A stretch of 64,000 nt of DNA from Tritrichomonas musculus (Eukaryota > Parabasalia > Tritrichomonadida > Tritrichomonadidae): NCBI GenBank assembly GCA_039105265.1, contig JAPFFF010000041.1:496001-560000 (forward strand). The letters run 5' to 3'. Made by a program: the position numbers and the translations under genes. The notes beneath the pieces were generated by a model. It saw nothing but the letters and a program-made list of their open reading frames with translations. It searched no databases and was not told where the DNA came from. This document shows, piece after piece, positions 39,801 through 51,165 of this stretch (its first letter is position 1; every line of letters starts with the position of its first letter).

Positions 39801-41181
39801 ATATAGGTAGGGAAAATGGTCGGGTGGTCAATTGAAAAAAGTCGGGTATTGAGCGAAAAAAGTAGAGTATGAATGGAAAAAAATAATTCTTTTTCAGAAA
39901 AAAGTAAATTAATCTTCAGAAATATTTTTTACTTCTTCAGAAATATTTTCTTCTTCTTTAGAAAAAGGTCGTTCTTTTTTAGAAATATTTTTTTCTTCTT
40001 CGGAAAAAGGTCGTTCTTTTTTAGAAATATTTTTTTCTTTTTTAGAAAATGACGAATTCATTTTTAGAAAAAGGTCCTTCTTTTTTAGAAGTATTTTTTA
40101 CTTTATTAGAAAAACGTCGAACCATGAATAGAAATAAAATTTGGGCTTTTTTAAAAAATACAAGTTTCTCAACTATAAAACTAAATATTATGTTTTAATC
40201 GATCACCTGATCAGAAAAATTGCTTTAAATATCATTATTATTGATATATTGAGAAAATTTACACTTTTCGGACAAAATCCTCTCAATCTTATTTATTATA
40301 ATATTGATATATGAACTTATTTTGACTTGTTTTTTGGAATTAAATCATAAAAAAATCAACTCTTTTTTTATCATAAAAAAGTCTTCGAATTGAATAGGAG
40401 TGATTGAAAAAAAATTGAGAGCATTTTGTCTGAAAAGTGCAACTTTTTTGATATACCTTATTATTTAAGGGAGGACGGACAAATAGTCTAAAATTCAAAA
40501 GTAAAAATTCAATGAGTTTTCACAAAATAAAAAAAAGGAAAATAAGGAAAATAAAAAGATTTAAATATTATAAAATAAAGTGTAATAATAGTGTATTTTA
40601 ATAATTTATGTATTATGCATATTATGTGCATTAAAAATTTTAGAAAAAAATATCTTTATTGGCAAGGAAAAATATGTTTATCAATTATTTTTTTCATTCA
40701 AATTTTAAAATTTTTTAAAAATTTTTTTATTTGTTATTAAATAATAATGATATTTAAAGCAATTTTTCTGATCAGGTGATCGATTAAAACATAATATTTA
40801 GTTTTATAGTTGAGAAACTTGTATTTTTTAAAAAAGCCCAAATTTTATTTCTATTCATGGTTCGACGTTTTTCTAATAAAGTAAAAAATACTTCTAAAAA
40901 AGAAGGACCTTTTTCTAAAAATGAATTCGTCATTTTCTAAAAAAGAAAAAAATATTTCTAAAAAAGAACGACCTTTTTCCGAAGAAGAAAAAAATATTTC
41001 TAAAAAAGAACGACCTTTTTCTAAAGAAGAAGAAAATATTTCTGAAGAAGTAAAAAATATTTCTGAAGATTAATTTACTTTTTTCTGAAAAAGAATTATT
41101 TTTTTCCATTCATACTCTACTTTTTTCGCTCAATACCCGACTTTTTTCAATTGACCACCCGACCATTTTCCCTACCTATAT
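39801..41181. mobile_element. Foldback element 2 (long inverted arms)
   Basis: 1381 bp with almost perfect inverted arms of about 440 bp (39801 to about 40240 and about 40740 to 41181) around a 500-bp AT-rich loop. Ends read ATATAGGTAGGGAAAATGGT and the complement. The first ten bases, and the preceding TTATTNTTAG, are shared with foldback element 1, while the arms differ (here TCTTTTTTAGAAATATTTTT-type repeats). Non-coding. No certain target duplication. Confidence 0.85.
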
Positions 41182-41218
41182 GAGTTTAACAAAAAAAAAA
41201 AATCTTTTTAGGTTACAA

Positions 41219-41322
41219 AATTTTTACCGATTCTTACCGCCAGCCACGGGGTCTCGACTCGGCTTCGCTTCGCTCAGCCTCGCTCGACGCCCGCTAGGCG
41301 GTATGTAGCCTCGGTAAAAATT
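41219..41322. repeat. GC-rich hairpin-ended element
   Basis: 104 bp bounded by the perfect 12-bp inverted repeat AATTTTTACCGA/TCGGTAAAAATT, with an inner pair ACCGCC/GGCGGT. The core is strikingly GC-rich and made of TCGCTTCGCTCAGCCTCGCT-like words, in a region otherwise over 75 % AT. Non-coding in all frames by eye. Confidence 0.75.
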
Positions 41323-41416
41323 ATGTAAAAATATAAAAAGATTTTATTTTATCAAGCATTTATTTTTTCTGAGGATTTTCCACTTTTTGAAGTCTCCTCA
41401 CAAAAGTACAACTATT

Positions 41417-41771
41417 TTAAGGTTCTCCTTTCAAATTCAAAAGATTAAATTCAATGAGATTTCACAAATAAAATATACATAAATATCGTTTTTAAAAATG
41501 AATTAAAATATGAAATTTATATAGATATATATTTTAAATGATTGAATAAAAATATTTTTATGGAATCTTATCGATTTTGTTTTTTTACAGATAGAAATCA
41601 TAGAATTAAAAATCAGAAAAATTTTGAATGAAATAAGATTTAATCGTTGAGGCCATATTTTTTTAAATTTTCACCAAAACTTTTTCCGAAAAATGCTCTA
41701 TTGAATTTTTTATTCTATGAGTTAATTCAATATTGAATGATTTACATTTTTTTTGGGAAGGAGAACCTTAA
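41417..41771. mobile_element. MITE family A, copy 2 (inverted)
   Basis: 355 bp with ends TTAAGGTTCTCCTT and AAGGAGAACCTTAA, in opposite orientation to the copy at 5751-6060. Shared blocks include CTATGAGTTAATTCAATATT near the right end and TTGAATTTAATCTTTT-like sequence at the other end. The 45-bp length difference is internal. Confidence 0.75.
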
Positions 41772-41810
41772 AAATAATCCTAATGATATATATATATGTT
41801 TTATTTATTA

Positions 41811-42027
41811 AAATATTATTCAATACCCAAATCCATTTTTGCTTTTTGAATCATTGTCGCAAAAATTTGTGTGGTCATTCTCTTCTCTTGGACTCACAAT
41901 TGGCCTCATCATTTATGGTTTCTCTTTGAAAAGAAAATCTGAAAATTGGATAGGAACGCTCGGGGGTTTCATTTATTTCCTTTTTTATGGACTCGGACAA
42001 GGATCGATTCAATGGTATTTATTTTAA
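41811..42027 (+). pseudogene. Fragment of a membrane protein gene
   Basis: An open frame with no ATG reads NPFLLFESLSQKFVWSFSSL, then two hydrophobic segments (SLGLTIGLIIYGFSL and LGGFIYFLFYGLGQGSIQWY), and stops at 42027. Composition is protein-like and the hydrophobic segments are separated by a charged KRKSENW turn, typical of the end of a multi-pass membrane protein. Upstream it is cut by stops just beside MITE family A copy 2. The family is not recognised. Confidence 0.45.
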
Positions 42028-42614
42028 TATTTATAAATAATTTCCCAAAAAATCATGCTTATAATATGATGATAGTTAGTTAAATCATAATTCTATGTCG
42101 AAGATCTTAATATTATATTTTCATCTATATATTAAATATTGATAATTAAATTATTTATTAATTTGAGTAAATATAATTTTTTTATTAAGATAAAATTGAA
42201 ATTATAATAAGATATAAACAATTCAATTTTAAAAATTGATTTATAGCTAAAAATCTGGAACAAGTATTAGCGAAATTATCATAAATAGCATTTAATTCTG
42301 TAATAAGATAATATGTATTAATATTATTAAAAAATACCAAAAATTTTCGAAGCCTCACCTCTTTTTTTTGTCACAAAATTTTGCGTGTGTTTTATTTTGT
42401 ATATTATTGAATGCTTAAGAATGAATTGATTCTTATTTATGAATTCTTTGAAATCTAATGGTTTTTATATCTTCGAGTTTTTATCATTATTAATCAAAAT
42501 CAACTAACCTACTATAAAGTGAATTGTTTATTTCAAAAAGATTCATTCATCCATTTGAATTTTAAAAAGGAATTCAAAATAAATTCAGTCAAATTTTTAT
42601 ATTCTTTTTTTTGA
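42028..42614. other. AT-rich intergenic region
   Basis: No gene. TCATTCATCCATTT near 42544 may contain the initiator of the downstream gene. Confidence 0.45.
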
Positions 42615-43013
42615 ATGAATATTGCTCATATTGCACTTTGGACAAATGACCTTGAAAAAATTAAAGACTTTTATATCAAATGGTTTGGTGGATGCTGTAA
42701 TGGCGAAAAATATGTCAATCAAAAAAAACATTTTGAATCTTATATGATTGATTTTTTATCGGGTTGTCAACTTGAAATAATGAGACGGTCAGATGTTACT
42801 GATAGGAAATGCGATGCTTCAATTGACCAAATTGGTCTTGCTCATTTTGCTTTTTCGGCTAAATCTAAAGAAGAGATTGATCAAAAGGCAGCTGAAATGA
42901 AAAAGGATGGAATAAAAATACTTGATGGCCCTCGAGTAACAGGTGATGGATATTATGAAGTGGCAATTTCTGATCCAGATGAAAACCGTATTGAAATATC
43001 ATATAAACTATAG
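42615..43013 (+). CDS. VOC-fold enzyme (glyoxalase I / dioxygenase-like)
   Basis: 132 aa, the length of a single two-module VOC domain. Metal ligand positions are all present: H5 (IAHIALWT), E54 (CQLEIM), H77 (GLAHFAF) and E127 (ENRIEISY), the His-Glu-His-Glu set of glyoxalase I and related metal-dependent VOC enzymes. The DPDENRIE motif near the end is typical of bacterial members. Substrates in the family include methylglyoxal-glutathione adducts, fosfomycin and catechols; this one cannot be assigned. It is an isolated single-exon gene that looks bacterial in style, so lateral transfer is plausible but not shown. Base composition is like the neighbours. Confidence 0.88.
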   Translation: MNIAHIALWTNDLEKIKDFYIKWFGGCCNGEKYVNQKKHFESYMIDFLSGCQLEIMRRSDVTDRKCDASIDQIGLAHFAFSAKSKEEIDQKAAEMKKDGIKILDGPRVTGDGYYEVAISDPDENRIEISYKL

Positions 43014-43183
43014 CTGCATTACCTTTTTGATTAAAAATATTTAATATAAATAATACTATATAATTATTTAAAAGCTTTTTGTATTAAATCTATACAATAA
43101 CCTTCGCAGAGACATATCATACAATATTTCTATCTATTTTTTGTTAAAATTGATTTCAATGTTTATTGAATTTATTTTTTATA
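43014..43183. other. Short AT-rich spacer
   Basis: Nothing seen between the VOC gene and the TA-flanked MITE. Confidence 0.5.
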
Positions 43184-44031
43184 AAGTATGCAAAAAAACC
43201 AGTTCCTTTCTGATAAAAACCAGTTCCCAAAATTTTGTTCTTTCAATTTTCTGATAAGATATTTTTTATTCTTTGAATTTGCTAAATTTTTGAGAATAAT
43301 AAATGTTTTTTCTCAAATAATTTTAAAAGATAAAAAAATGGTGAATATAAGGTGAAAATCTAGGGATGTTTAAAATTCACTTTTCCCTTGGAAAAGTTCG
43401 ACTTTTTCTGGGCAAAAGTGAATAATAAAATATCTCTATGAAAATCAGATTCCTTGACCAAAAAAGAATGATACAACAATTCCATCATTTGGTTCATTAT
43501 GTTCATCACAAGTTAAAAACAATTTTAAAAACAATTTTAACAAATTTCGAAAAATAATTTTAATAATATTCAAAAAAGTTTAAAAATTCAGCCATATAGA
43601 GGTATCATTCAATAATTTAGCATGTTCTTAAAGCGGGAAACTTGTTTTCTTTACAAGATTTTTTTGAAAATATGTGATGACATTGAGATCTATAGTCAAA
43701 ACAATTTTGATACATTTCTGATGCGACCATTGTTTTAACACACACAAAATCGAAAGTACTTCTGATCCAATAGGTTTCTTGTTCTCTAGGTGGCAGCCTT
43801 TCTGTTGAATACTCTTAATTAAATGATGTGCTATTGTTTAAACAATTGAGTATTCAAAAAGTTCATTTATACAAAAATCAAATAAAATTTATCGGTGGGA
43901 CCTATATTCAATAATGATTAATATAAACCATTCAATTATCGTTTTTATTATTAAAAAATAAAATATAAACAATTGAAATTAAAATTTGGAACTGGTTTTT
44001 AGCGGTTAGGAACTGGTTTTTTTGTATACTT
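43184..44031. mobile_element. TA-flanked MITE with CCAGTTCC subterminal repeats
   Basis: 848 bp. The left end AAGTATGCAAAAAAACCAGT and the right-end complement AAGTATACAAAAAAACCAGT match with one difference, and both ends carry two copies of AAAACCAGTTCC. TA flanks both ends (43182-43183 and 44032-44033), which fits Tc1/mariner-type insertion. No coding capacity. Confidence 0.8.
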
Positions 44032-44033
44032 TA

Positions 44034-44042
44034 GTTAATTTT
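44034..44042. repeat. 9-bp target duplication, left
   Basis: GTTAATTTT here is repeated exactly at 54135-54143, on either side of the 10.1-kb inverted-repeat element. Confidence 0.8.
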
Positions 44043-44934
44043 GGGACGATTACACTTTTAGAACTTTTTTCATATCACAATTCCACTTTTTTCCAAAAAA
44101 TAAAAATAGTTCCACTTTTTTTAAATAATAAAAAATCCTAGTTCCACTTTTTCTCAGAAAATCATTTCATCATTTCACCAGCAAAATGTTAACTGGTAGA
44201 GCATTATTCGAGGGAATTTTTTCCCGACTTCCAAAAAAATATATTTTAAACAGCAAAAGGTAAGAATCAAAATTTTGTGATTTGGGTCCTGAGATGATGT
44301 TCTTGCCAGCAATATGTAATTTGATTTCGATAAAGAGTTTCAATAAAAAGCTACAAAAGTATGCAAACAATGCGCAATCGTATTTCAATTTACCACTTAT
44401 ACTCCTATTAATCAATTCATAAATTTGATAATTATCAATTTATTTCGAATATTCAATATTTTTATTACTATATTTAAGTAATTCATTTTTCCGTTATATC
44501 TGAGATTCTTCATCATATTTTGCATACAATAACTCCAGTAAATGCTATGAATTGCGTTTTAAATTTTTTATATTTATCAATGATATTCAAAAATTCTCAT
44601 AGATAATATACATGAATTCATATTAAATATGTGTTAAATCAAATATACTTTCATGTTATACTGTTTATACTTCTTTGCTTTCTTTTTTCATCGAAGAAAA
44701 GCCGATAATTATTCATAAATATAAACGTATTATCAAACGGTCATTATGTAAAAAACCAAATATTTCTAGAAAATGATGAAGAAAATGATATTAATTTTAT
44801 GAAAAATGTAATTATTAAATTAAATTTTTCATTCTATACAAAAATTAAGCAGAATTAAATAAAAGATAATTAAATAAAAAATGTTTTTTTCAAAATGCCT
44901 TTTATTCATTATTTTCTCATAATGAATAAATTAA

Positions 44935-47900
44935 TAATGATGATAACAATTTCAAAAAGAAGAAGATGATGATCATAAAAAAGACGAAAAAAAAGATGAT
45001 GATGATTGAATTGAATTGAATTGAAGAAGAAGAAGCTGATTGAGTTGAAGAAGAAGAAGCTGATCGAATTGAAGAAGAAGAAGCTGATTGAATTGAAGAA
45101 GAAGAAGCTGATCGAATTGAAGAAGAAGAAGCTGATTGAATTGAAGAAGAAGAAGCTGATTGAATTGAAGAAGAAGAAGCTGATTGAATTGAAGAAGAAG
45201 AAGCTGATCGAATTGAAGAAGAAGAAGCTGATTGAATTGAAGAAGAAGAAGCTGATTGAATTGAAGAAGAAGAAGCTGATTGAGTTGAAGAAGAAGAAGC
45301 TGATTGAGTTGAAGAAGAAGAAGCTGATTGAGTTGAAGAAGAAGAAGCTGATTGAGTTGAAGAAGAAGAAGCTGATTGAGTTGAAGAAGAAGAAGCTGAT
45401 TGAGTTGAAGAAGAAGAAGCTGATTGAAATGAAGAAGAAGAAGCTGATTGAAATGAAGAAGAAGAAGCTGATTGAATTGAAGAAGAAGAAGCTGAATGAA
45501 TTGAAGAAGAAGCTGATTGAATTGAATTGAAATGAAGAAGAAGAAGAAAATGATGATTGAATTGAAATGAAGAAGCTGATTGAAATGAAGAAGAAAATTG
45601 AAATGAAGAAGAAGAAGATTGAAATGAAGAAGAAGAAGCTGAATGAATTGAAGAAGAAGATGATTGAATTGAAGAAGGAGAAGCTGATTGAATTGAAGAA
45701 GAAGAAGCTGATTGAGTTGAATTGAATTGAAGAAGAAGAAGCTGATTGAGTTGAAGAAGAAGAAGCTGAATGAATTGAAGAAGAAGAAGCTGATTGAATT
45801 GAAGAAGAAGAAGCTGATTGAATTGAATTGAATTGAATTGAAGAAGAAGAAGCTGATTGAATTGAAGAAGAAGAAGCTGATTGAGTTGAATTGAATTGAA
45901 GAAGAAGAAGCTGATTGAGTTGAAGAAGAAGAAGCTGAATGAATTGAAGAAGAAGAAGCTGATTGAATTGAATTGAATTGAAGAAGAAGAAGCTGATTGA
46001 GTTGAAGAAGAAGAAGCTGATTGAGTTGAAGAAGAAGAAGCTGATTGAATTGAAGAAGAAGAAGCTGATTGAATTGAAGAAGAAGAAGCTGATTGAATTG
46101 AAGAAGAAGAAGCTGATTGAATTGAAGAAGAAGAAGCTGATTGAATTGAAGAAGAAGAAGCTGATTGAGTTGAAGAAGAAGAAGCTGATTGAGTTGAATT
46201 GAATTGAAGAAGAAGAAGCTGATTGAGTTGAAGAAGAAGAAGCTGAATGAATTGAAGAAGAAGAAGCTGATTGAATTGAATTGAATTGAAGAAGAAGAAG
46301 CTGATTGAGTTGAAGAAGAAGAAGCTGATTGAGTTGAAGAAGAAGAAGCTGATTGAATTGAAGAAGAAGAAGCTGATTGAATTGAAGAAGAAGATGATTG
46401 AATTGAAGAAGAAGATGATTGAATTGAAGAAGAAGAAGATGATCATAAAAAAAGACGAAAAAAAAGATGATGATGATTGAATTGAATTGAATTGAAGAAG
46501 AAGCTGATTGAATTGAAGAAGAAGAAGCTGATTGAAATGAAGAAGAAGAAGCTGAATGAATTGAAGAAGAAGAAGCTGATTGAATTGAAGAAGAAGAAGC
46601 TGATTGAATTGAAGAAGAAGAAGCTGATTGAAATGAAGAAGAAGAAGCTGATTGAATTGAATTGAAGAAGAAGAAGCTGATTGAATTGAAGAAGAAGAAG
46701 CTGATTGAAATGAAGAAGAAGAAGCTGAATGAATTGAAGAAGAAGATGATTGAATTGAAGAAGAAGAAGATGATCATAAAAAAAGACGAAAAAAAAGATG
46801 ATGATGATTGAATTGAATTGAATTGAATTGAAGAAGAAGCTGATTGAAATGAAGAAGAAGAAGATGATGATTAAAATGAAGAAGAAGAAGATGATGATTG
46901 AAATGAAGAAGAAGAAGCTGATTGAAATGAAGAAGAAGAAGATGATGATGATTGAAATGAAGAAGAAGAAGAAGAAGAAGCTGATTGAATTGAAGAAGAA
47001 GAAGCTGATTGAATTGAAGAAGGAGAAGCTGATTGAAATGAAGAAGAAGAAGCTGAGTGAATTGAAGAAGAAGCTGATTGAATTGAATTGAAATGAAGAA
47101 GAAGAAGAAAATGATGATTGAATTGAAATGAAGAAGCTGATTGAAATGAAGAAGAAAATTGAAATGAAGAAGAAGAAGATTGAAATGAAGAAGAAGAAGC
47201 TGAATGAATTGAAGAAGAAGATGATGATCATAAAAAAAGACGAAAAAAAAGATGATGATGATTGAATTGAATTGAATTGAAGAAGAAGAAGCTGATTGAA
47301 ATGAAGAAGAAGAAGAAGAAGAAGATGATGATGATTAAAATGAAGAAGAAGAAGATGATGATTGAAATGAAGAAGAAGAAGAAGAAGCTGATTGAAATGA
47401 AGAAGAAGATGATGATGATGATTGAAATGAAGAAGAAGAAGAAGCTGATTGAAATGAAGAAGGAGAAGCTGATTGAAATGAAGAAGGAGAAGCTGATTGA
47501 ATTGAAGAAGGAGAAGCTGATTGAAATGAAGAAGAAGAAGCTGAGTGAATTGAAGAAGAAGAAGCTGATTGAATTGAAGAAGAAGAAGCTGATTGAATTG
47601 AAGAAGAAGAAGCTGAGTGAATTGAAGAAGAAGAAGCTGATTGAAATGAAGAAGAAGAAGCTGATTGAATTGAAGAAGAAGAAGCTGATTGAATTGAAGA
47701 AGAAGAAGCTGAATGAATTGAAGAAGAAGCTGATTGAATTGAATTGAAATGAAGAAGAAGAAGAAAATGATGATTGAATTGAAATGAAGAAGCTGATTGA
47801 AATGAAGAAGAAAATTGAAATGAAGAAGAAGAAGATTGAAATGAAGAAGAAGAAGCTGATTGAATTGAAGAAGAAGATGATGATCATAAAAAAAGACGAA

Positions 47901-48950
47901 AAAAAAGATGATGATGATTGAATTGAATTGAATTGAAGAAGAAGAAGCTGATTGAAATGAAGAAGAAGAAGAAGAAGAAGCTGATTGAAATGAAGAAGAA
48001 GATGAAGAAGATGATGATTGAAATGAAGAAGAAGAAGAAGAAGCTGAATGAATTGAATTGAAGAAGAAGAAGCTGATTGAAATGAAGAAGAAGAAGAAGA
48101 AGATGAATGAATTGAATTGAAGAAGAAGAAGCTGATTGAAATGAAGAAGAAGAAGAAGATTGAATTGAAGAAGAAGAAGAAGAAGAAGATGATTGAATTG
48201 AATTGAAGAAGAAGAAGATTGAATTGAAGAAGAAGAAGATTGAATTGAAGAAGAAGAAGAAGATTGAATTGAAGAAGAAGAAGAAGAAGATGAAGATGAT
48301 GATTGAATTGAATTGAAGAAGATGATGATTGAATTGAAGAAGAAGAAGAAGATGATGATTGAAATGAAGAAGAAGAAGAAGAAGCTGAATGAATTGAATT
48401 GAAGAAGAAGAAGCTGATTGAAATGAAGAAGAAGATGAAGAAGATGATGATTGAAATGAAGAAGAAGAAGAAGAAGCTGAATGAATTGAATTGAAGAAGA
48501 AGAAGCTGATTGAAATGAAGAAGAAGAAGAAGAAGATGAATGAATTGAATTGAAGAAGAAGAAGCTGATTGAAATGAAGAAGAAGAAGAAGATTGAATTG
48601 AAGAAGAAGAAGAAGAAGAAGATGATTGAATTGAATTGAAGAAGAAGAAGATTGAATTGAAGAAGAAGAAGATTGAATTGAAGAAGAAGAAGAAGATTGA
48701 ATTGAAGAAGAAGAAGAAGAAGATGAAGATGATGATTGAATTGAATTGAAGAAGATGATGATTGAATTGAAGAAGAAGAAGAAGATGATGATTGAATTGA
48801 AGAAGAAGAAGAAGAAGATGATGATTGAATTGAAGAAGAAGAAGAAGATGATGATTGAATTGAAGAAGAAGATGATGATGATTGAATTGAAGAAGAAGAA
48901 GAAGAAGATGATGATTGAATTGAAGAAGAAGAAGATGATGATTGAATTAA
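44935..48950. repeat. 21-bp purine satellite, left arm
   Basis: About 4 kb of GAAGAAGAAGCTGATTGAATT-type units with variants (GAGTT, GAAAT, CTGAATGAATT) and GAA expansions. Higher-order blocks start with GATGATCATAAAAAA and GACGAAAAAAAAGATGATGA, at about 44965, 46438, 46769, 47219 and 47880. Because 21 is divisible by three and the unit has stops in only two frames, one plus frame (KKKLIEL) and all three minus frames (IQSASSS, NSISFFF, QLLLLQF) stay open for hundreds of codons. These frames are by-products of the satellite, not genes. Confidence 0.9.
48045..48790. repeat. Tandem duplication of a ~340-bp block in the satellite
   Basis: The order of variants between about 48045 and 48360 (CTGAATGAATTGAATTG, AAGATGAATGAATTG, GATGAAGATGATGATTGAAT) is repeated from about 48475 to 48785, pointing to a segmental duplication of a whole block rather than single-unit slippage. 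Confidence 0.7.
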
Positions 48951-49743
48951 AGGAGCAGAAGAATATGATAGTAATGATGAAGAATAAGAAGAAAACGGTG
49001 GTAACGGAGGAGAAGAAAAAAGATAAATATGATGACTATAACCTCAAAGAAGAAATAACGAAATTGTACAATGATAATGACTATTTAAGTATTTTTACGA
49101 CATGTTGATTGTTATTATAAGCGCTTGAGATTGCTAAACGAGGTTATTCGAGATCTCAATCTGAAATTGTGTATTTGCTTCAAACTATATATAGCATTCT
49201 TACGTGATATATTGATTTAAATTATCTGCTTTGTAATATTTAAGATGTTACAGGAATCAAGATATAGAGTATGTTGATATATAAATGGCAATATCATAAT
49301 GATTGAAATGTGAAGTAAAAAATTGTGATTGAAAACGTAATAGCTAATGTTTTATTATCATATTTTACATAAATATAGCAATATATCATTATACTGATGC
49401 ATATACTTTATAATTATCCTGTAAATGAATCAGATATTAAATCAAGTTTTAAAGATTTCAAATATAAATCTTAGTTAAAAACATTGTAATTAAATTAAAT
49501 TCGTAATTTCTAAAGAAATAAATTAAACAAATTGAAGATGTGTATCATAATAACTCAAAACTTCTATTTCCAGAGTGTTATATACGAGTCGGTTTCCATA
49601 GTGCTAACGCTACCCTAAAAGCCCACGTCAACACGACTCGTGATAGAAAATAAAATAAAAAAAAAAAAAAAAAAAATTATAAAATATTTTTCGTAGAACT
49701 TTTTTTTTCTTCTCGAGTCCTCCCCAGACCACCCTCTTAGCTT
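48951..49743. other. Left part of the unique core
   Basis: The satellite reading frame runs on for 50 codons into non-repetitive sequence (YDDYNLKEEITKLYNDNDYL) and stops at 49108. The rest is AT-rich. A GC-richer patch at 49585-49640 is bounded by ACGAGTCG/CGACTCGT and followed by a 25-nt A run. The pyrimidine-rich CTCGAGTCCTCCCCAGACCA patch (49715-49735) lies just beyond the end of the fossil cargo gene. Confidence 0.5.
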
Positions 49744-51165
49744 TTACTTCGCTTCCAACGCAGCAATACGTGTTTTTAACTTAGATTTTCTTGCAATCAA
49801 TTTGCTAATGAAATTATCATTGGTTATCTCTCTGATTTGAGCATGTGTTGTCACCCTATTGACTCCTCTGTATCCATTCAAAGAGTATGCATTGATAACC
49901 CTATCAGATGTTATGAGTAGATAATACGGGTTGTTGTATTGAACGTTTGTTTCTGCTAATGATTGAAACTTCGCTGTTATATCAGTCATGTGAGAGTATG
50001 ATGAGAGTATACACTGTTAATTATTGATAATGCAACAAATTGCGAAGACGATACACCTTCAGCTGATATCTCAAACTAGTCTATTGGTTACTGTATGGTT
50101 AGAATAGATCATAGTTTTGAAATGAATCCCATTTAATGACTTTATATGGGCTTGGATCATCAATTAATGTCATACCACTCATCTGAGACTTTGTAACTAA
50201 ATCACTTGGTATGGATGGTATATCACTTTTCAATGTATAGTTAGCGAACGCTGTTGTAGTAGCATATCCATTTAGTTTAGCAGTCCATGATCTGTCACTA
50301 ACGAGATCACTGATGTCAGTTGTGTTTGCGCATGATACAAGCGTGTTCGTTAACTCAGATGTTGCCACATGATCTTTAGGCAGCGTTGGTTTTTCTGTTT
50401 TTAGTGTATAGTTGCTCTTTTCACCTTCAAGTGTTTCTATACATCCTTTTAGTATATCTTGACCATCATTATCTTCATCAACAGTAGGGCGGTTATCAAA
50501 CTCTGCCTCGAGCTCATTCACTTTCTCTGCTAGCAAACTTGAAACAATGCTTTAATGATTCTCTAAACATATTATTAATATCTATAGCGCCACTTAATGT
50601 CAATGTTCTTGTATCAGGGTTGTCTTTCTCATCAGTAAAAGTTAGTTCATCTAGTTGTTTATATTCTTCCTCACACCAGGTTATAATAGGTGTTATATCT
50701 TTTGTTACGGCTTTTGTGGTAGTACCTGACATGAAAATAATAGTATTTCTAACTAAATCACTCATCCCTTTGGTTGATTTATGCGAAAACAACCTTTTAA
50801 AGAATCATCCACCCTTTATAGTTGGAAAGCTTATACCATCTGGGAATAGCTGCATACCAATAAAGCCTATTGAGCCAGCAGTATCTGCAACTATACATAA
50901 ATTATCTACATCATCCTCCAAATGTTGTGTGATTTGTTCATTCCTTGATACTCTACCTTTTAGTCTTTCCATAACAGTGTTCATTTCGTTAACATCATAA
51001 CTAATGACATCTGCATTGCCTGTGACTAAATTTAAATCGCTTCTCATAGTAGTAATATTATCTGCTGTTATTAACTTAGAGGATGTAATATTATAATCAG
51101 TATATAAGGTTGTTGCCCCAATAGAATTTGGAGATACTTCACAAAACTGTTGCTTAATGATATAC
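49744..51165 (-). pseudogene. Virus-like structural gene fossil (fibre/tail-like)
   Basis: About 1.4 kb of minus-strand coding fossil. It has the composition and repeat style of a fibre or tail protein: alternating beta-type segments such as NYTLKSDIPSIPSDLVTKSQ and a heptad-like LKGRVSRNEQITQHLEDDVD stretch. Similar proteins are carried by Polinton/Maverick-type and other virus-like elements of trichomonads, from memory of the group, so a Polinton-like origin is possible but not shown: no polymerase, integrase, ATPase or protease is nearby. It is broken, with about three or four breaks, and old enough to be interrupted but still readable. It sits in the centre of the giant palindromic element as cargo. 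Confidence 0.45.

Noticed and set aside
44909-48950. Long Ser/Phe/Leu or Lys-Ile-Glu-Leu open frames (up to 622 codons)
   Set aside because: They are by-products of the 21-bp satellite, open in four frames at once, and share no unique sequence.
44935-48950. CRISPR-like array
   Set aside because: Units are contiguous and degenerate with no spacers, and the genome is eukaryotic.
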